DNA of 64,000 nucleotides from an uncultured Vicinamibacterales bacterium (GTDB lineage: Bacteria > Acidobacteriota > Vicinamibacteria > Vicinamibacterales > UBA8438). The position numbers were made by a program, and so were the translations under genes. Within the stretch, counting starts at the first letter, position 1; each line of letters starts with the position of its first letter. The stretch lies in the NCBI GenBank assembly GCA_958295905.1, contig OY282382.1, positions 4,260,910 to 4,324,909 of the forward strand. The letters run 5' to 3'. Below, piece after piece: positions 53,376 through 61,535 of the stretch. The notes beneath the pieces are model-generated. The model was given only the letters and a program-made list of their open reading frames with translations. It made no database searches and was not told the DNA's origin.

Positions 53376-54292
53376 CGGCCTGTGGGACTACGACTTCCCC
53401 GCCGCCCCGGCCCTGGTGGACATCAGCGTGGACGGCCGCGACGTCAAGGCGGTGGCGATCACGAGCAAGCAGGCGCACACCTACGTCTTCGACCGGGTCA
53501 CCGGCGAGCCGGTGTGGCCCATCGAAGAGCGTCCCGTGCCCGCCGGCGACGTGCCGGGAGAGTGGTACGCGCCGACCCAGCCGTTCCCCGTGAAGCCGCC
53601 GGCCTACGACCAGCAGGGGGTCGGCATCGACGACCTCATCGACTTCACGCCGGCGCTGCGGGCCGAGGCCCTCGCCATCCTCGACGACTACGTCTGGGGG
53701 CCTCTCTTCACGCCGCCGTCGCTGATCGACGAGCGGCCGGGCGGGACGCAGGGCACGCTGGTCGTCCCCGGCCTGGTCGGCGGCACCGACTGGAACGGCG
53801 CCGGCGTCGACCCGGAGACGGGCATTCTCTACGTCCCCTCGGTCCACAGCGGCACCGTGGTGGATCTCAGCCGGTCCGAGCACCCCCGCTCGGACGTCGA
53901 CCGGGTGATGCGGGGGGCCCGGCACATCCCCGGCCCGCGGGGGCTGCCGTTGTTCAAGCCCCCCTACGGCGCCTCGTCGCCATCGACCTCCCAGGGCGGG
54001 ATCCTGTGGACGGCGGCCAACGGCGACGGGCCGCGCGACCATCCGGCCATCGCCCATCTGGACCTGCCGCCCCTCGGCCAGGGAGGCCGCGCCGCCCCCC
54101 TGGTGACCCGGAGCCTGGTGTTTCTCGGCGAGGGCGCCAACGTCGGCGCCGCTCTGAGCTGCCCGGGGCACCACGGCGGCCCCCATCAGCTACCGGGTCG
54201 ACGGCCGCCAGTACATCGTGGCCACCGTCGGCTGGAGCGACATGACCAGCGAGTACGTGGCCCTTGCCCTGCCGGAGACGGCGGAACGATGA
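53376..54292 (+). pseudogene. Truncated PQQ-dependent dehydrogenase
   Basis: The sequence begins in mid-protein: 'GLWDYDFPAAPALVDISVDGRDVKAVA', 'KQAHTYVFDRVTGEPVWPIEER', 'GTLVVPGLVGGTDWNGAGVDPETGILYVPS', characteristic of quinoprotein alcohol/glucose dehydrogenases. The N-terminal part is missing at the family A fragment. Near 54180 the frame shifts ('GAPISYRVDGRQYIVATVGW' continues in another frame to the TGA at 54290-54292). It is a pseudogene by both criteria. Confidence 0.88.
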
Positions 54293-54436
54293 GCGTTGAC
54301 CCGCCCGACGCCGGGGGCTACTCTTGTCGAGATTGGGATTCGTGTGTTCGTCCGCGGAAACGCGGGTGATCGACAGCCGGTTCCGGCGCCGGCAATCAAG
54401 ACGGCAGTTCGGCCGGGAAATCAGTGGAGGTCGGAG

Positions 54437-55399
54437 ATGAGGCAGAGACAGATCGTATCGCTCGGCGTCCTCGCCGCGATCGTCGCGGTCGCGGGGCCGG
54501 CGGCGCCGGCGATGGCCCAGGACGGGCCGCGCACGGCGTGGGGAGCCCCGGACCTGCAGGGCGTGTGGGACTTTCGCACCATCACCCCGCTGCAGCGCCC
54601 CGAACGGTACGGAGACCGCGAGTTCCTGACCCAGGAAGAAGCGGCCACCCTCGAGCAGGGCGCCGTCGACCGCGACCAGCGGCTCCTGCTCGCGGAGGCC
54701 CGGAGAACCGAGGCGGGCGGCAGCGTCGGCGCCTACAACAACTTCTGGATGGACCGGGGGACGCGCACCATCGAGACCCGCCGGACCTCGCTGATCGTGG
54801 ACCCGCCCAACGGGCGCATGCCGGAGATGAGCGAGGCGGGACAGGCGCGGGCCGCCGCGCGCCGCGAGCACCGGGCGGAGCATCCCGCCGACTCCTGGCT
54901 CGACCGCAGCACCTTCGACCGGTGCATCCTCGGGTTCAACACCGGCCCCCCGATGACCCCGGGCGGCTACAACCAGAACATGCAGGTGTTCCAGACCGAG
55001 GACGCCGTCGTCATCCTGAACGAGATGGTGCACGACTCGCGCATCATCCCCATCGACGGCGCGCCGCGCACCGGCATCGAGTCGTGGACCGGCGAGTCCC
55101 GCGGGCGCTGGGAGGGCGACACGCTGGTCATCGAGACCGACAACTTCACCGACAAGACCCGCTGGCGCGGCTCGAGCCCGAACATGACGCTGGTCGAGCG
55201 GCTGACCCGGCAGGACGACGACACGCTGGTCTACACGTTCACGGTGACCGACCCCGACACTTGGACCCAGCCGTGGACGGCGGAGATCCCGATGCGGCGC
55301 GGCGAGCAGCCGCTCTACGAGTACGCCTGCCACGAGGGCAACTACTCGATGGAGGGCATCCTCTCCGGCGCCCGCGCCGACGAGCGGGCCGAGCAGTAG
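54437..55399 (+). CDS. Exported 'PDLQGxW' family protein, paralogue 4
   Basis: The product is 320 residues; GTGGAGG precedes ATG 54437. Signal peptide 'RQRQIVSLGVLAAIVAVAGP'. Family landmarks: 'GAPDLQGVWDFRTITPLQRP', 'LTQEEAATLE', 'LIVDPPNGRMPEM', 'FQTEDAVVILNEMVHDSRI', 'RWEGDTLVIETDNF', 'LVYTFTVTDPDTWTQPWTAE' and 'YEYACHEGNYSMEGILSGAR'. It is the only + strand member here. Downstream DNA is an expanded repeat, then a Uma2 gene. Confidence 0.85.
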   Translation: MRQRQIVSLGVLAAIVAVAGPAAPAMAQDGPRTAWGAPDLQGVWDFRTITPLQRPERYGDREFLTQEEAATLEQGAVDRDQRLLLAEARRTEAGGSVGAYNNFWMDRGTRTIETRRTSLIVDPPNGRMPEMSEAGQARAAARREHRAEHPADSWLDRSTFDRCILGFNTGPPMTPGGYNQNMQVFQTEDAVVILNEMVHDSRIIPIDGAPRTGIESWTGESRGRWEGDTLVIETDNFTDKTRWRGSSPNMTLVERLTRQDDDTLVYTFTVTDPDTWTQPWTAEIPMRRGEQPLYEYACHEGNYSMEGILSGARADERAEQ

Positions 55400-55409
55400 C
55401 GCCGCCGCG

Positions 55410-55659
55410 CGGGGCTCCGCCGGGTGGACGGCAGGTCAGCCTCCACCCGGCGGAGCGTCCCGGCGCAGGCGCCATGGCCGGCGCCGGCAGTAGCGCCCGC
55501 CGGGTGGGCGCCGCCGGGCGGACGGCAGGTCGGCCTCCGAACGGCGGAGCGTCCCGGCGCATGCGCCATGGCCGACGCCGGCAGTAACGCCGCCGGGTGG
55601 GCGCCGCCGGGTGGACGGAACGTGGCTTCCACCCGGCGGCGCGCTGCGACGCATGCATC
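55410..55659 (+). repeat. Tandem copies of the Uma2 leader (about 93-bp period)
   Basis: Three units: ggacggcaggtcagcctcca (55427), gacggcaggtcggcctccga (55521) and gacggaacgtggcttccacc (55613). Each ends near an ATG followed by gccgacgcc-like codons; only the third leads into the gene. Confidence 0.75.
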
Positions 55660-56226
55660 ATGCCCGACGCGAACATCCACCAGGAGCAACCGTATCGCTG
55701 GAGCCGTGCGGAGTACGATCGCGCGGTCGAAGCCGGCGCCTTCGACCCCGACGCGCGGGCCGAACTGCTGGAAGGGTACGTGCTCGCGATGACGCCGCAG
55801 GGAAGCCGCCACGCGGCGGGCGTTGCGCTCGCCGGCGAAGCGCTCCGAAGCGCGTTCGGCGCCGGGTGCCACGTGCGGATACGGTTGCCCCTGGCCGCCG
55901 GCGACGACTCGGAGCCGGAACCGGACGCGGCGGTCGTCGAAGGCCGAATCCGCGACCACGTCGACGCCCATCCCGCCACCGCCCTCCTCGTGGTCGAAGT
56001 GGCGGACGACTCGGTGCGCCGGGACCGCACCCTCAAGCAGCGCATCTACGGCCGGTGCGGCATCCCGGAGTACTGGCTCGTCGCCCTCCCCGACCGCCGT
56101 CTCGAGGTGTACCGCGACCCGACCGAGGACGGGTACCGCGCCGTTTCGATGCATCGAGCCGGTGACCTCGTGGCCCCTCTCGCCCGCCCCGCGGCGGCGA
56201 TCGCCGTCGACGACCTGCTTCCCTGA
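55660..56226 (+). CDS. Uma2 family restriction-like endonuclease
   Basis: The product is 188 residues from ATG 55660. 'RWSRAEYDRAVEAGAFDPDARAELLEGYVLAM', 'SRHAAGVALAGEALR', 'DSEPEPDAAVVEG', 'ALLVVEVADDSVRRDRTLKQRIYGRCGIPEYWLVAL' and 'VYRDPTEDGY' match Uma2 throughout. The catalytic Glu-Pro-Asp and Glu-Val elements are intact. The start context is repeated twice upstream, which may give extra start sites. Confidence 0.9.
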   Translation: MPDANIHQEQPYRWSRAEYDRAVEAGAFDPDARAELLEGYVLAMTPQGSRHAAGVALAGEALRSAFGAGCHVRIRLPLAAGDDSEPEPDAAVVEGRIRDHVDAHPATALLVVEVADDSVRRDRTLKQRIYGRCGIPEYWLVALPDRRLEVYRDPTEDGYRAVSMHRAGDLVAPLARPAAAIAVDDLLP

Positions 56227-56243
56227 CCGGTCTGCGCCCGCTA

Positions 56244-56322
56244 GCAATCTGCGCCATCGTGTGCAGACCGTCAGCAGGGCTGGTTGGGCGATAATCGGAG
56301 CCGCAGGCGACGATATACCGGG
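56244..56322 (-). repeat. Family D repeat, inverted copy
   Basis: On the minus strand: gtcgcctgcggctccgat, cgcccaaccagccctgc and ggcgcagattgctag. It directly precedes the shrunken IS. Confidence 0.7.
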
Positions 56323-56327
56323 CTTAG

Positions 56328-56570
56328 CAGCCCGAGGTAGAAGTCCTGGTAGAAGTCCCCGGTGTTCAGATGGGTGGCTGAAGGGGCCGGTGGCTCGATA
56401 GCGCACGATGCTCCGCATCGCCGCGTTCGCCTCCGGCGTCGTCGCATCGACGCCCAACGTCTTCCCCGCAACCAAGCCCGACGCCGCCAACTGCTCCAGC
56501 ACCCAAGTGAACACCGCCTGATGGGTCTCCACCGGGAACAGCCGACGCGTCCGACTTTCACCACGGGCTG
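56328..56570 (-). mobile_element. Internally deleted derivative of the resident IS (243 bp)
   Basis: Both IS ends are present (cagcccgaggtagaagtc and gactttcaccacgggctg) in inverted orientation. Between them only about 60 bp of the right end and a piece of the transposase gene (equivalent to about 21905-22055) remain. Flanking tetramers ttag and gtaa differ. It shows how non-autonomous elements with these ends arise. Confidence 0.88.
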
Positions 56571-56591
56571 GTAAGGCGCAACCCTTGCTAT
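56571..56591 (+). repeat. Family E module, copy 2, first part
   Basis: gtaaggcgcaacccttgcta matches the internal part of module E (24941). The module is split here by the IS1634-like element and resumes at 58614. Confidence 0.75.
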
Positions 56592-58609
56592 CCCAAGTTT
56601 ACCAGCCATAAATATAAAAATATTGTAAACAAGCAACTTACGCCGACAGAAATACTCGAGTGGCACTACAAACGTGCCCAACCGTAGATTTCGCGCTGCC
56701 CGGGTTCGGCTTGCGTGGCCGTGCGCACGTGCAGCGTGCGTTCGTCGGGGCGCCGGAAGGTGGCGGTGACGCGTTGCTGCCCTTCCAGAATGCGGCGCAA
56801 CGTGGTCCAACCGGCGGCGTTGCCGTGCTCGCGCAGACGGGTTCGGATGACCTGTACGAGCTGGTAGGCGATGACGGTGATGAACAGGTGGCCGTCGGCC
56901 CGCCGCGGCTTGTGGTGGTAGATGGGGCGCAGGCCGAGCTCGGACTTGAGTGAACGGAAGACGGCCTCCACGTCGGTGAGCGCGGTGTAGGTGCGCCACA
57001 GGGCGTCTTCATCCCAGTCGGTCTCGCTGCTGCGGAGGCAGTAGACCCCGGGATGGGTGGCCATCGAGCCGTCCCGGGGACGGCGGGTCCAGGTGACGGC
57101 GACGGCCTTCCCGCCGGTCTCGTCGGCAGTGACCCCGATCTGGTAGTGGGAGGCGACGCGGGGGTACTTCGTCTTCAACCGCCCGATGCGCTGCCACACC
57201 CGGTCGAGCCGCTTGTGGGCGCGGGGGCGCGCGAGTCCCTCGTGGAGCCGGGTCAGGGCGGCCTCGAAGCGGGCGGCGAAACGCTCGACGATGGCCCGCT
57301 CCTTCTTGGCGCGCTCCTCGGAGTAGCAGTACAGGCGCACTTCGTCGGGGTCGGTCGAGACCACCTTGTGCAGGTGCACGGTTTGGTTGGACCGGGTCCG
57401 GAGCGATACGGCGGCCTCGGCGTCGAACTGACGGTGACGTTCGCGGCTGACGACCAGGTAGCGGTAGCCGTGGTCGCGCAGCCACTGCACGCAGGCTTCG
57501 GTGGCGACGCCGCGGTCCATGACCACGAGGGCGCCGGCCGGCGCCTCCAGCGCCCCGAGCATGCCGGCCGGCGTGCGCTGTTCCCGGACGTTGCCGGCGA
57601 AGACCCCGGAGCGGCGCACGAAGCCGCCGGCGTCGAGCATGAGGCCCAGGGTCAGCAGCGGACAGTCGCTGCGCTTCTCCTTCGAGTGCCCGCGTTGCGC
57701 CTGCGGCTGCCCGCCCGCCCCGCCTTCGAAGTAGGTGTTGGTCAGGTCGTAGAGGGTCACCGTCGGCTGCAGGTCGAACAGTCCCATCGCGCGGTCGAAC
57801 AGATGCGTCTCGATCGCCCCGCGATGCTTCACCAGCGCGTCCGAGGCGCGGTAGAGCTGCATCGCGCCGACGGTCTCGAAGTCGACGCCGAGCAACTCCC
57901 CGAGTCCGCTGCGCTCTTGCAGCCAGCGGTGGGTCGCCCGCTCCGAGGCGGGGTGGGCGAAACGCCCGACGATGACGCCGGCCGCCGCCGCGCGCAGGGC
58001 GCCGTTGACGCCGAGGTCGGCGAGCAGCGCCGGCAGGCCCAACTGCTCGAGGGCCCACAGGCCGACCTGCTCGACCCCGACGCTGCGGGGGCGGACCAGA
58101 CGCAGCGAGTCGACATCGAGGGGCTGCACGTCGGCCGGTCCGGCCGCCGCGCCGCCCGCCTGCGCGCCGCGGACGACCAGCTGTCCGGCGATGCGCCGGG
58201 CTTCCTTTTCGACGGCGGGCGGGCCATCGGCGACCAGGGGCGCTTGGCCGGTCAAGAGGTCGTCGATGCGAGCGCACAACCGCGGCCATTGGGCCTGGGG
58301 GATGTCGAAGTGCCGCCCGAGATTGAGCCGGGTGCGTTGACGGACGGTGTTTCCGACGCGCTCGGATTGCACCAGACGATGGGAGAAGTAGGGTTTTCCG
58401 TCGTGTGAGCGCCGCGTCTGGGTTCGCCGGATGAACACGATGCCCACGATAGCGGGTGGATCCACCCTAGTCAACCCATTCTGTAAAATTATGGCACTAC
58501 ATCGCGCGGCATCAAAACCAGATCCTTTAGAATCAATAACTTACGGACACGAAAGACCCGAAATACAGCCAAAATCGGCAAAATGACCGGTCAACTTGGT
58601 AAACTTGGG
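56592..58609 (-). mobile_element. IS1634-like insertion sequence (2018 bp)
   Basis: The ends cccaagtttacca and tggtaaacttggg are a 13-bp perfect inverted repeat. CTAT is duplicated on both sides (56588-56591 and 58610-58613). Removing the element restores an uninterrupted family E module. It contains one transposase gene. The end regions are AT-rich compared with the host. Confidence 0.9.
56666..58474 (-). CDS. IS1634 family transposase
   Basis: The product is up to 602 residues from a TTG at 58474; GTG codons at about 58444 or 58435 are equally possible. 'GKPYFSHRLVQSERVGNTVRQRTRLNLGRHF' is the typical N-terminus. The DDE core has 'LYDLTNTYFEGG' (first Asp), 'ALVVMDRGVATEACVQWL' (second Asp) and 'YTALTDVEAVFRSLKSELGLRPIYH' (Glu region), ending 'HLFITVIAYQLVQVIRTRL'. 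The frame is intact, so the element may be autonomous. Confidence 0.92.
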   Translation of the reverse strand: MTRVDPPAIVGIVFIRRTQTRRSHDGKPYFSHRLVQSERVGNTVRQRTRLNLGRHFDIPQAQWPRLCARIDDLLTGQAPLVADGPPAVEKEARRIAGQLVVRGAQAGGAAAGPADVQPLDVDSLRLVRPRSVGVEQVGLWALEQLGLPALLADLGVNGALRAAAAGVIVGRFAHPASERATHRWLQERSGLGELLGVDFETVGAMQLYRASDALVKHRGAIETHLFDRAMGLFDLQPTVTLYDLTNTYFEGGAGGQPQAQRGHSKEKRSDCPLLTLGLMLDAGGFVRRSGVFAGNVREQRTPAGMLGALEAPAGALVVMDRGVATEACVQWLRDHGYRYLVVSRERHRQFDAEAAVSLRTRSNQTVHLHKVVSTDPDEVRLYCYSEERAKKERAIVERFAARFEAALTRLHEGLARPRAHKRLDRVWQRIGRLKTKYPRVASHYQIGVTADETGGKAVAVTWTRRPRDGSMATHPGVYCLRSSETDWDEDALWRTYTALTDVEAVFRSLKSELGLRPIYHHKPRRADGHLFITVIAYQLVQVIRTRLREHGNAAGWTTLRRILEGQQRVTATFRRPDERTLHVRTATQAEPGQREIYGWARL

Positions 58610-58613
58610 CTAT

Positions 58614-58694
58614 CGTCGTAACTTCCCGATGATCCGGTCGATTTCAGTCTCATTTTCACTGGCGAAACCGAACGAGCACCCGGTAACCGAATAC
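58614..58694 (+). repeat. Family E module, copy 2, second part
   Basis: cgtcgtaacttcccgatgat ... cacccggtaaccgaatac, matching 24961-25042. It ends 12 bases before the stop of the gene at 58707-60143. Confidence 0.8.
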
Positions 58695-58706
58695 ACTTTC
58701 AAGAAG

Positions 58707-60143
58707 TCAGGCCGCACCCACACCACGCCCCCTTGATTTCCGGTCTCTGTGGTAGTGGTTCCAAAACGTCTCCGTGAGCAGTCGGTCGTTCGTTTGCAAT
58801 CTCACCACCGAATCGGTGATATGTTCTTTCAGACGGAGGTAGCCAGGAGTGGTCTGTTCGATGCGATAGATCATTCGATTCTCGAAAATCCGGTGAATTA
58901 ACTCCGACACGTCCTCCAATTTGTCCGTCACCATCGCGCCCACCGCAACACCAGTATCGATCTCGATCAGGCGGCTCAACGGATGAACATCCCGATAGAA
59001 TCGTCCCCGCTCCTCGCGATCGCAATAAAAAATAACGGGTTTGCCGAGGCTAAGGGCCATGGCCGCCTCAGCGTCCTTACCGTAGCTCTCCTTGTCACCG
59101 GCGCAGTACACGAGAAGCTTGGCACATTTTACCATCAGACATTCGACAAGCCCTTTGTCTTCATGGCCGCGCGCCGCGCTCAGCGTAGGGTCAAAGTAGC
59201 GGAGGTTCATTGTCCCAAGCCTATGGTCACCGAACATGGTCTCGCAGGTCGTAGCCATGTTTCGAAAGTCTTCCCGCGTCCGCATGCTGGTCGCCACATA
59301 CACATCTAGGTCGTTCACCATCGACAAATAGTAATGCGTATTGTCTAGCGCGGCAGTCCTCGCAATTCTATATTTCTCTGCGACACGACGGCATTTGATT
59401 ATTAGATCTTTCGTCGACGTGACCGCCGTGTCAAGTATTTCATCAGCGGAGAAAATGAACTCTCGTTGGCGAGCAGCAGCCTGGGGCGGCAAAGGATCTT
59501 TCAAGAGCTGACGGATAGTCGGCGATGGTTGCTCCGCGGCCTCGTACGCCTCGTACGCCTGCTCGAGGAAAGCCTGCAGATCACCGTGATCGTCAACGGG
59601 ATCGCCGAACGACTTGCACGCCATCTCGGAGATGAGATACCGGTCATCCTTGGGGATGGGTTTGAGAGGTAACGCGGGGCCACGTCGCCTCATCGCATCG
59701 GTATCGAAACACCGACGCGCAAAGAAACTATCAAGCTCGTCATATGACAAGTCTCGGAGTTTCCGGAATGCTGTCCGGACGTTCCCAAAATACAAGAGAG
59801 CGTCAACGTAGAGCCTGTACAACCCCCACTTGAGGTGTGCGAGTGCGATGATGTTGCCGTCAGAGTTAAGCCAGTCATTCGAGAAGCCCTCGAGGTCCGA
59901 GACATTGTACGAATGCCGTTCGGGAACCCGCAACCAGTAATACCGGAAGAATCCGTCCCCAAGTGGAGCCTCGTGGCCCAAGGCCAGCAACTGATTCAAT
60001 TGAACTATGGTAAGCGCTTTCTCGTCGATCACGCCCAAACGCTTGAATACATCCTCGTGAGTATCTTTACTAAGCCATTCACCGATGCCGCGCGTAGGCA
60101 CGAAGAAGATCTCGAACTCGCGAAGAATATCAGCCTTGGTCAT
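58707..60143 (-). CDS. Putative defence effector with C-terminal nucleoside-deoxyribosyltransferase/TIR-like domain
   Basis: The product is 478 residues from ATG 60143. The sequence is visibly AT-richer than its surroundings, a sign of transfer. The N-terminal 270 residues are helical and unrecognised ('FARRCFDTDAMRRRGPALPL'). From about residue 285 a Rossmann-like domain appears: 'DLDVYVATSMRTREDFRNMA', 'LVECLMVKCAKLLVYCAGDK', then 'YGKDAEAAMALSLGKPVIFY', in which the Glu and the 'A..LGKPV' pattern resemble the nucleotide-binding, catalytic part of nucleoside 2-deoxyribosyltransferases and related TIR/SLOG folds. Such domains cut or modify nucleotides, including NAD+, in antiphage systems. 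Flanking family E copies and IS support mobility. Function is inferred. Confidence 0.6.
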   Translation of the reverse strand: MTKADILREFEIFFVPTRGIGEWLSKDTHEDVFKRLGVIDEKALTIVQLNQLLALGHEAPLGDGFFRYYWLRVPERHSYNVSDLEGFSNDWLNSDGNIIALAHLKWGLYRLYVDALLYFGNVRTAFRKLRDLSYDELDSFFARRCFDTDAMRRRGPALPLKPIPKDDRYLISEMACKSFGDPVDDHGDLQAFLEQAYEAYEAAEQPSPTIRQLLKDPLPPQAAARQREFIFSADEILDTAVTSTKDLIIKCRRVAEKYRIARTAALDNTHYYLSMVNDLDVYVATSMRTREDFRNMATTCETMFGDHRLGTMNLRYFDPTLSAARGHEDKGLVECLMVKCAKLLVYCAGDKESYGKDAEAAMALSLGKPVIFYCDREERGRFYRDVHPLSRLIEIDTGVAVGAMVTDKLEDVSELIHRIFENRMIYRIEQTTPGYLRLKEHITDSVVRLQTNDRLLTETFWNHYHRDRKSRGRGVGAA

Positions 60144-60245
60144 TTCACTGTCTCACGGCGTGGGACACGAGTTTCTCCAATTATGTCACGCCACCGAAGG
60201 GCGAGTGTCAGTCTGAAGCTGACGCACCGCCGACACGACCGCATA

Positions 60246-60576
60246 CCGTGGGGTTTCGTCATCGGACCGAACGGGAACGCCCACAAGACGCTCGTCGCAG
60301 TTCGCCTTGTCCGTCTGGCCGCGTGCCCCGTTCGCGGCGCTGCCACCCGAAGAAGACCGGCGGAGCTTCGCGCCGCGCTCGCCGGGCGGGACGCCCGAGG
60401 AGACGTCCCCAGGAGGACGCCGGCCGTACGCCCCCGCCCGACCCGCTTGCAGGCCATGCCAACCCGGCAGGCTAACCGTTCCCCGACCGGCAATCGGCCC
60501 GCTACAATCGACAATCTGATAAGGCGCAACCTTGCTACCCTGGCGAAAACCGATCGAGTACCCGGTAACCGAATAC
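60246..60576 (+). repeat. Family E module, copy 3 (about 331 bp)
   Basis: It begins ccgtggggtttcgtcatcgg like copy 1 and ends cacccggtaaccgaatac-like (tacccggtaaccgaatac), with an internal deletion of about 40 bases after gctacc. It lies upstream of the gene at 58707-60143, so that gene has direct repeats on both sides. The rest of 60144-60800 shows no gene. Confidence 0.8.
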
Positions 60577-60800
60577 GCGGCAACCTCATCGTAACGCCGC
60601 CCGCCGCGGGGGGACTGGTGCGTACGGAAGCCTACGGAACTTCACGGCAAACGCCCATGAGCGGCGCGCCGCCCGCCCCGACGGCGCCGATGGACATGAA
60701 GGGTCGGCAGTAGAGTACCTGCGCCCGCGGCACCGTTCGCCGTCGAGGCCACCCGCGGACCCTCAGAGGCCGACTTTCACAACCCGGAGAAGCTTGGTCC

Positions 60801-61310
60801 TCACGCATCGGCTCCCTGTATCGCCTGGGTCAGGGCCGGCGTGCGACCGAGCAGCCGGGCGTAGAGCGCGAGCTGGGCGCGGTGGTACTCCTCGTGGGCG
60901 ATTCCGTGGTGCATCCAGGTCAGGCGGGTACCCCGTTCGCCGTCGAAGCGCCGCACGTACTGCAGCATCTGCACCTCGCCAGCGGCGCGGATCTGCCGGG
61001 CCCCGTCGCGGTAGCTGCTGCGCAGCAGGCGCAGCCACTCGCCCCGGGGACGGCGCTTGGCGGTCCCGCCGGCATAGTCACGGATGAACGCCGGGAAGCT
61101 CTGGCGGGTGAAGTCGGCGGTGGGCCGGGTGAGCTCGTTCGTCCACATCATGCCGGTGGCCGCGATGTGGGCGACCAGCTCGGCCACCGACCGGGCCTCC
61201 GGGGTGGGACGAAAATCGTAGTCGCGGGCGGGAATGCCGGCCGCCTCGGCGATGACGCCCCGGCGGGCGCCGCCCCACGCCTCGATCGCCTCCTCGAGCA
61301 GAGTGGTCAT
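60801..61310 (-). CDS. DinB family protein
   Basis: The product is 169 residues from ATG 61310; GGAGGAG lies somewhat further upstream than usual. Four-helix DinB/YfiT fold: 'LLEEAIEAWGGARRGVIAEA', 'SVAELVAHIAATGMMWTNEL' (first metal His), 'GEVQMLQYVRRFDGERGT' and 'TWMHHGIAHEEYHRAQLALYARLLG' (other His ligands). Members are metal-dependent thiol transferases or of unknown activity. Probably monocistronic. Confidence 0.9.
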   Translation of the reverse strand: MTTLLEEAIEAWGGARRGVIAEAAGIPARDYDFRPTPEARSVAELVAHIAATGMMWTNELTRPTADFTRQSFPAFIRDYAGGTAKRRPRGEWLRLLRSSYRDGARQIRAAGEVQMLQYVRRFDGERGTRLTWMHHGIAHEEYHRAQLALYARLLGRTPALTQAIQGADA

Positions 61311-61375
61311 GGGCGGTGGCTCCTCCGGCGGCCCGGGGTGATGCGGCGCCGCGCGCCCGCCCCGGTCCCGCTCCT

Positions 61376-61492
61376 GTCTCGACGCCGTTGCGCCGCCCCG
61401 CCGCGGTGATGCCCCCCACCACCAGCGCGGCACCGGAACCGCAACCGTCGCGCACGTCTCGACGCCGTTGCGCCGCCCCGCCGCGGTGATGC
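61376..61492 (+). repeat. Direct repeat pair between two genes
   Basis: gtctcgacgccgttgcgccgc, then cccgccgcggtgatgc, occurs at 61376 and again at 61456, 80 bases apart. It lies in the short gap between the SNase and DinB genes. Confidence 0.7.
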
Positions 61493-61535
61493 GGCGCGGT
61501 CCGGGCGGGGGCGGCGGCGCAGGCCCGCCGGCCGT

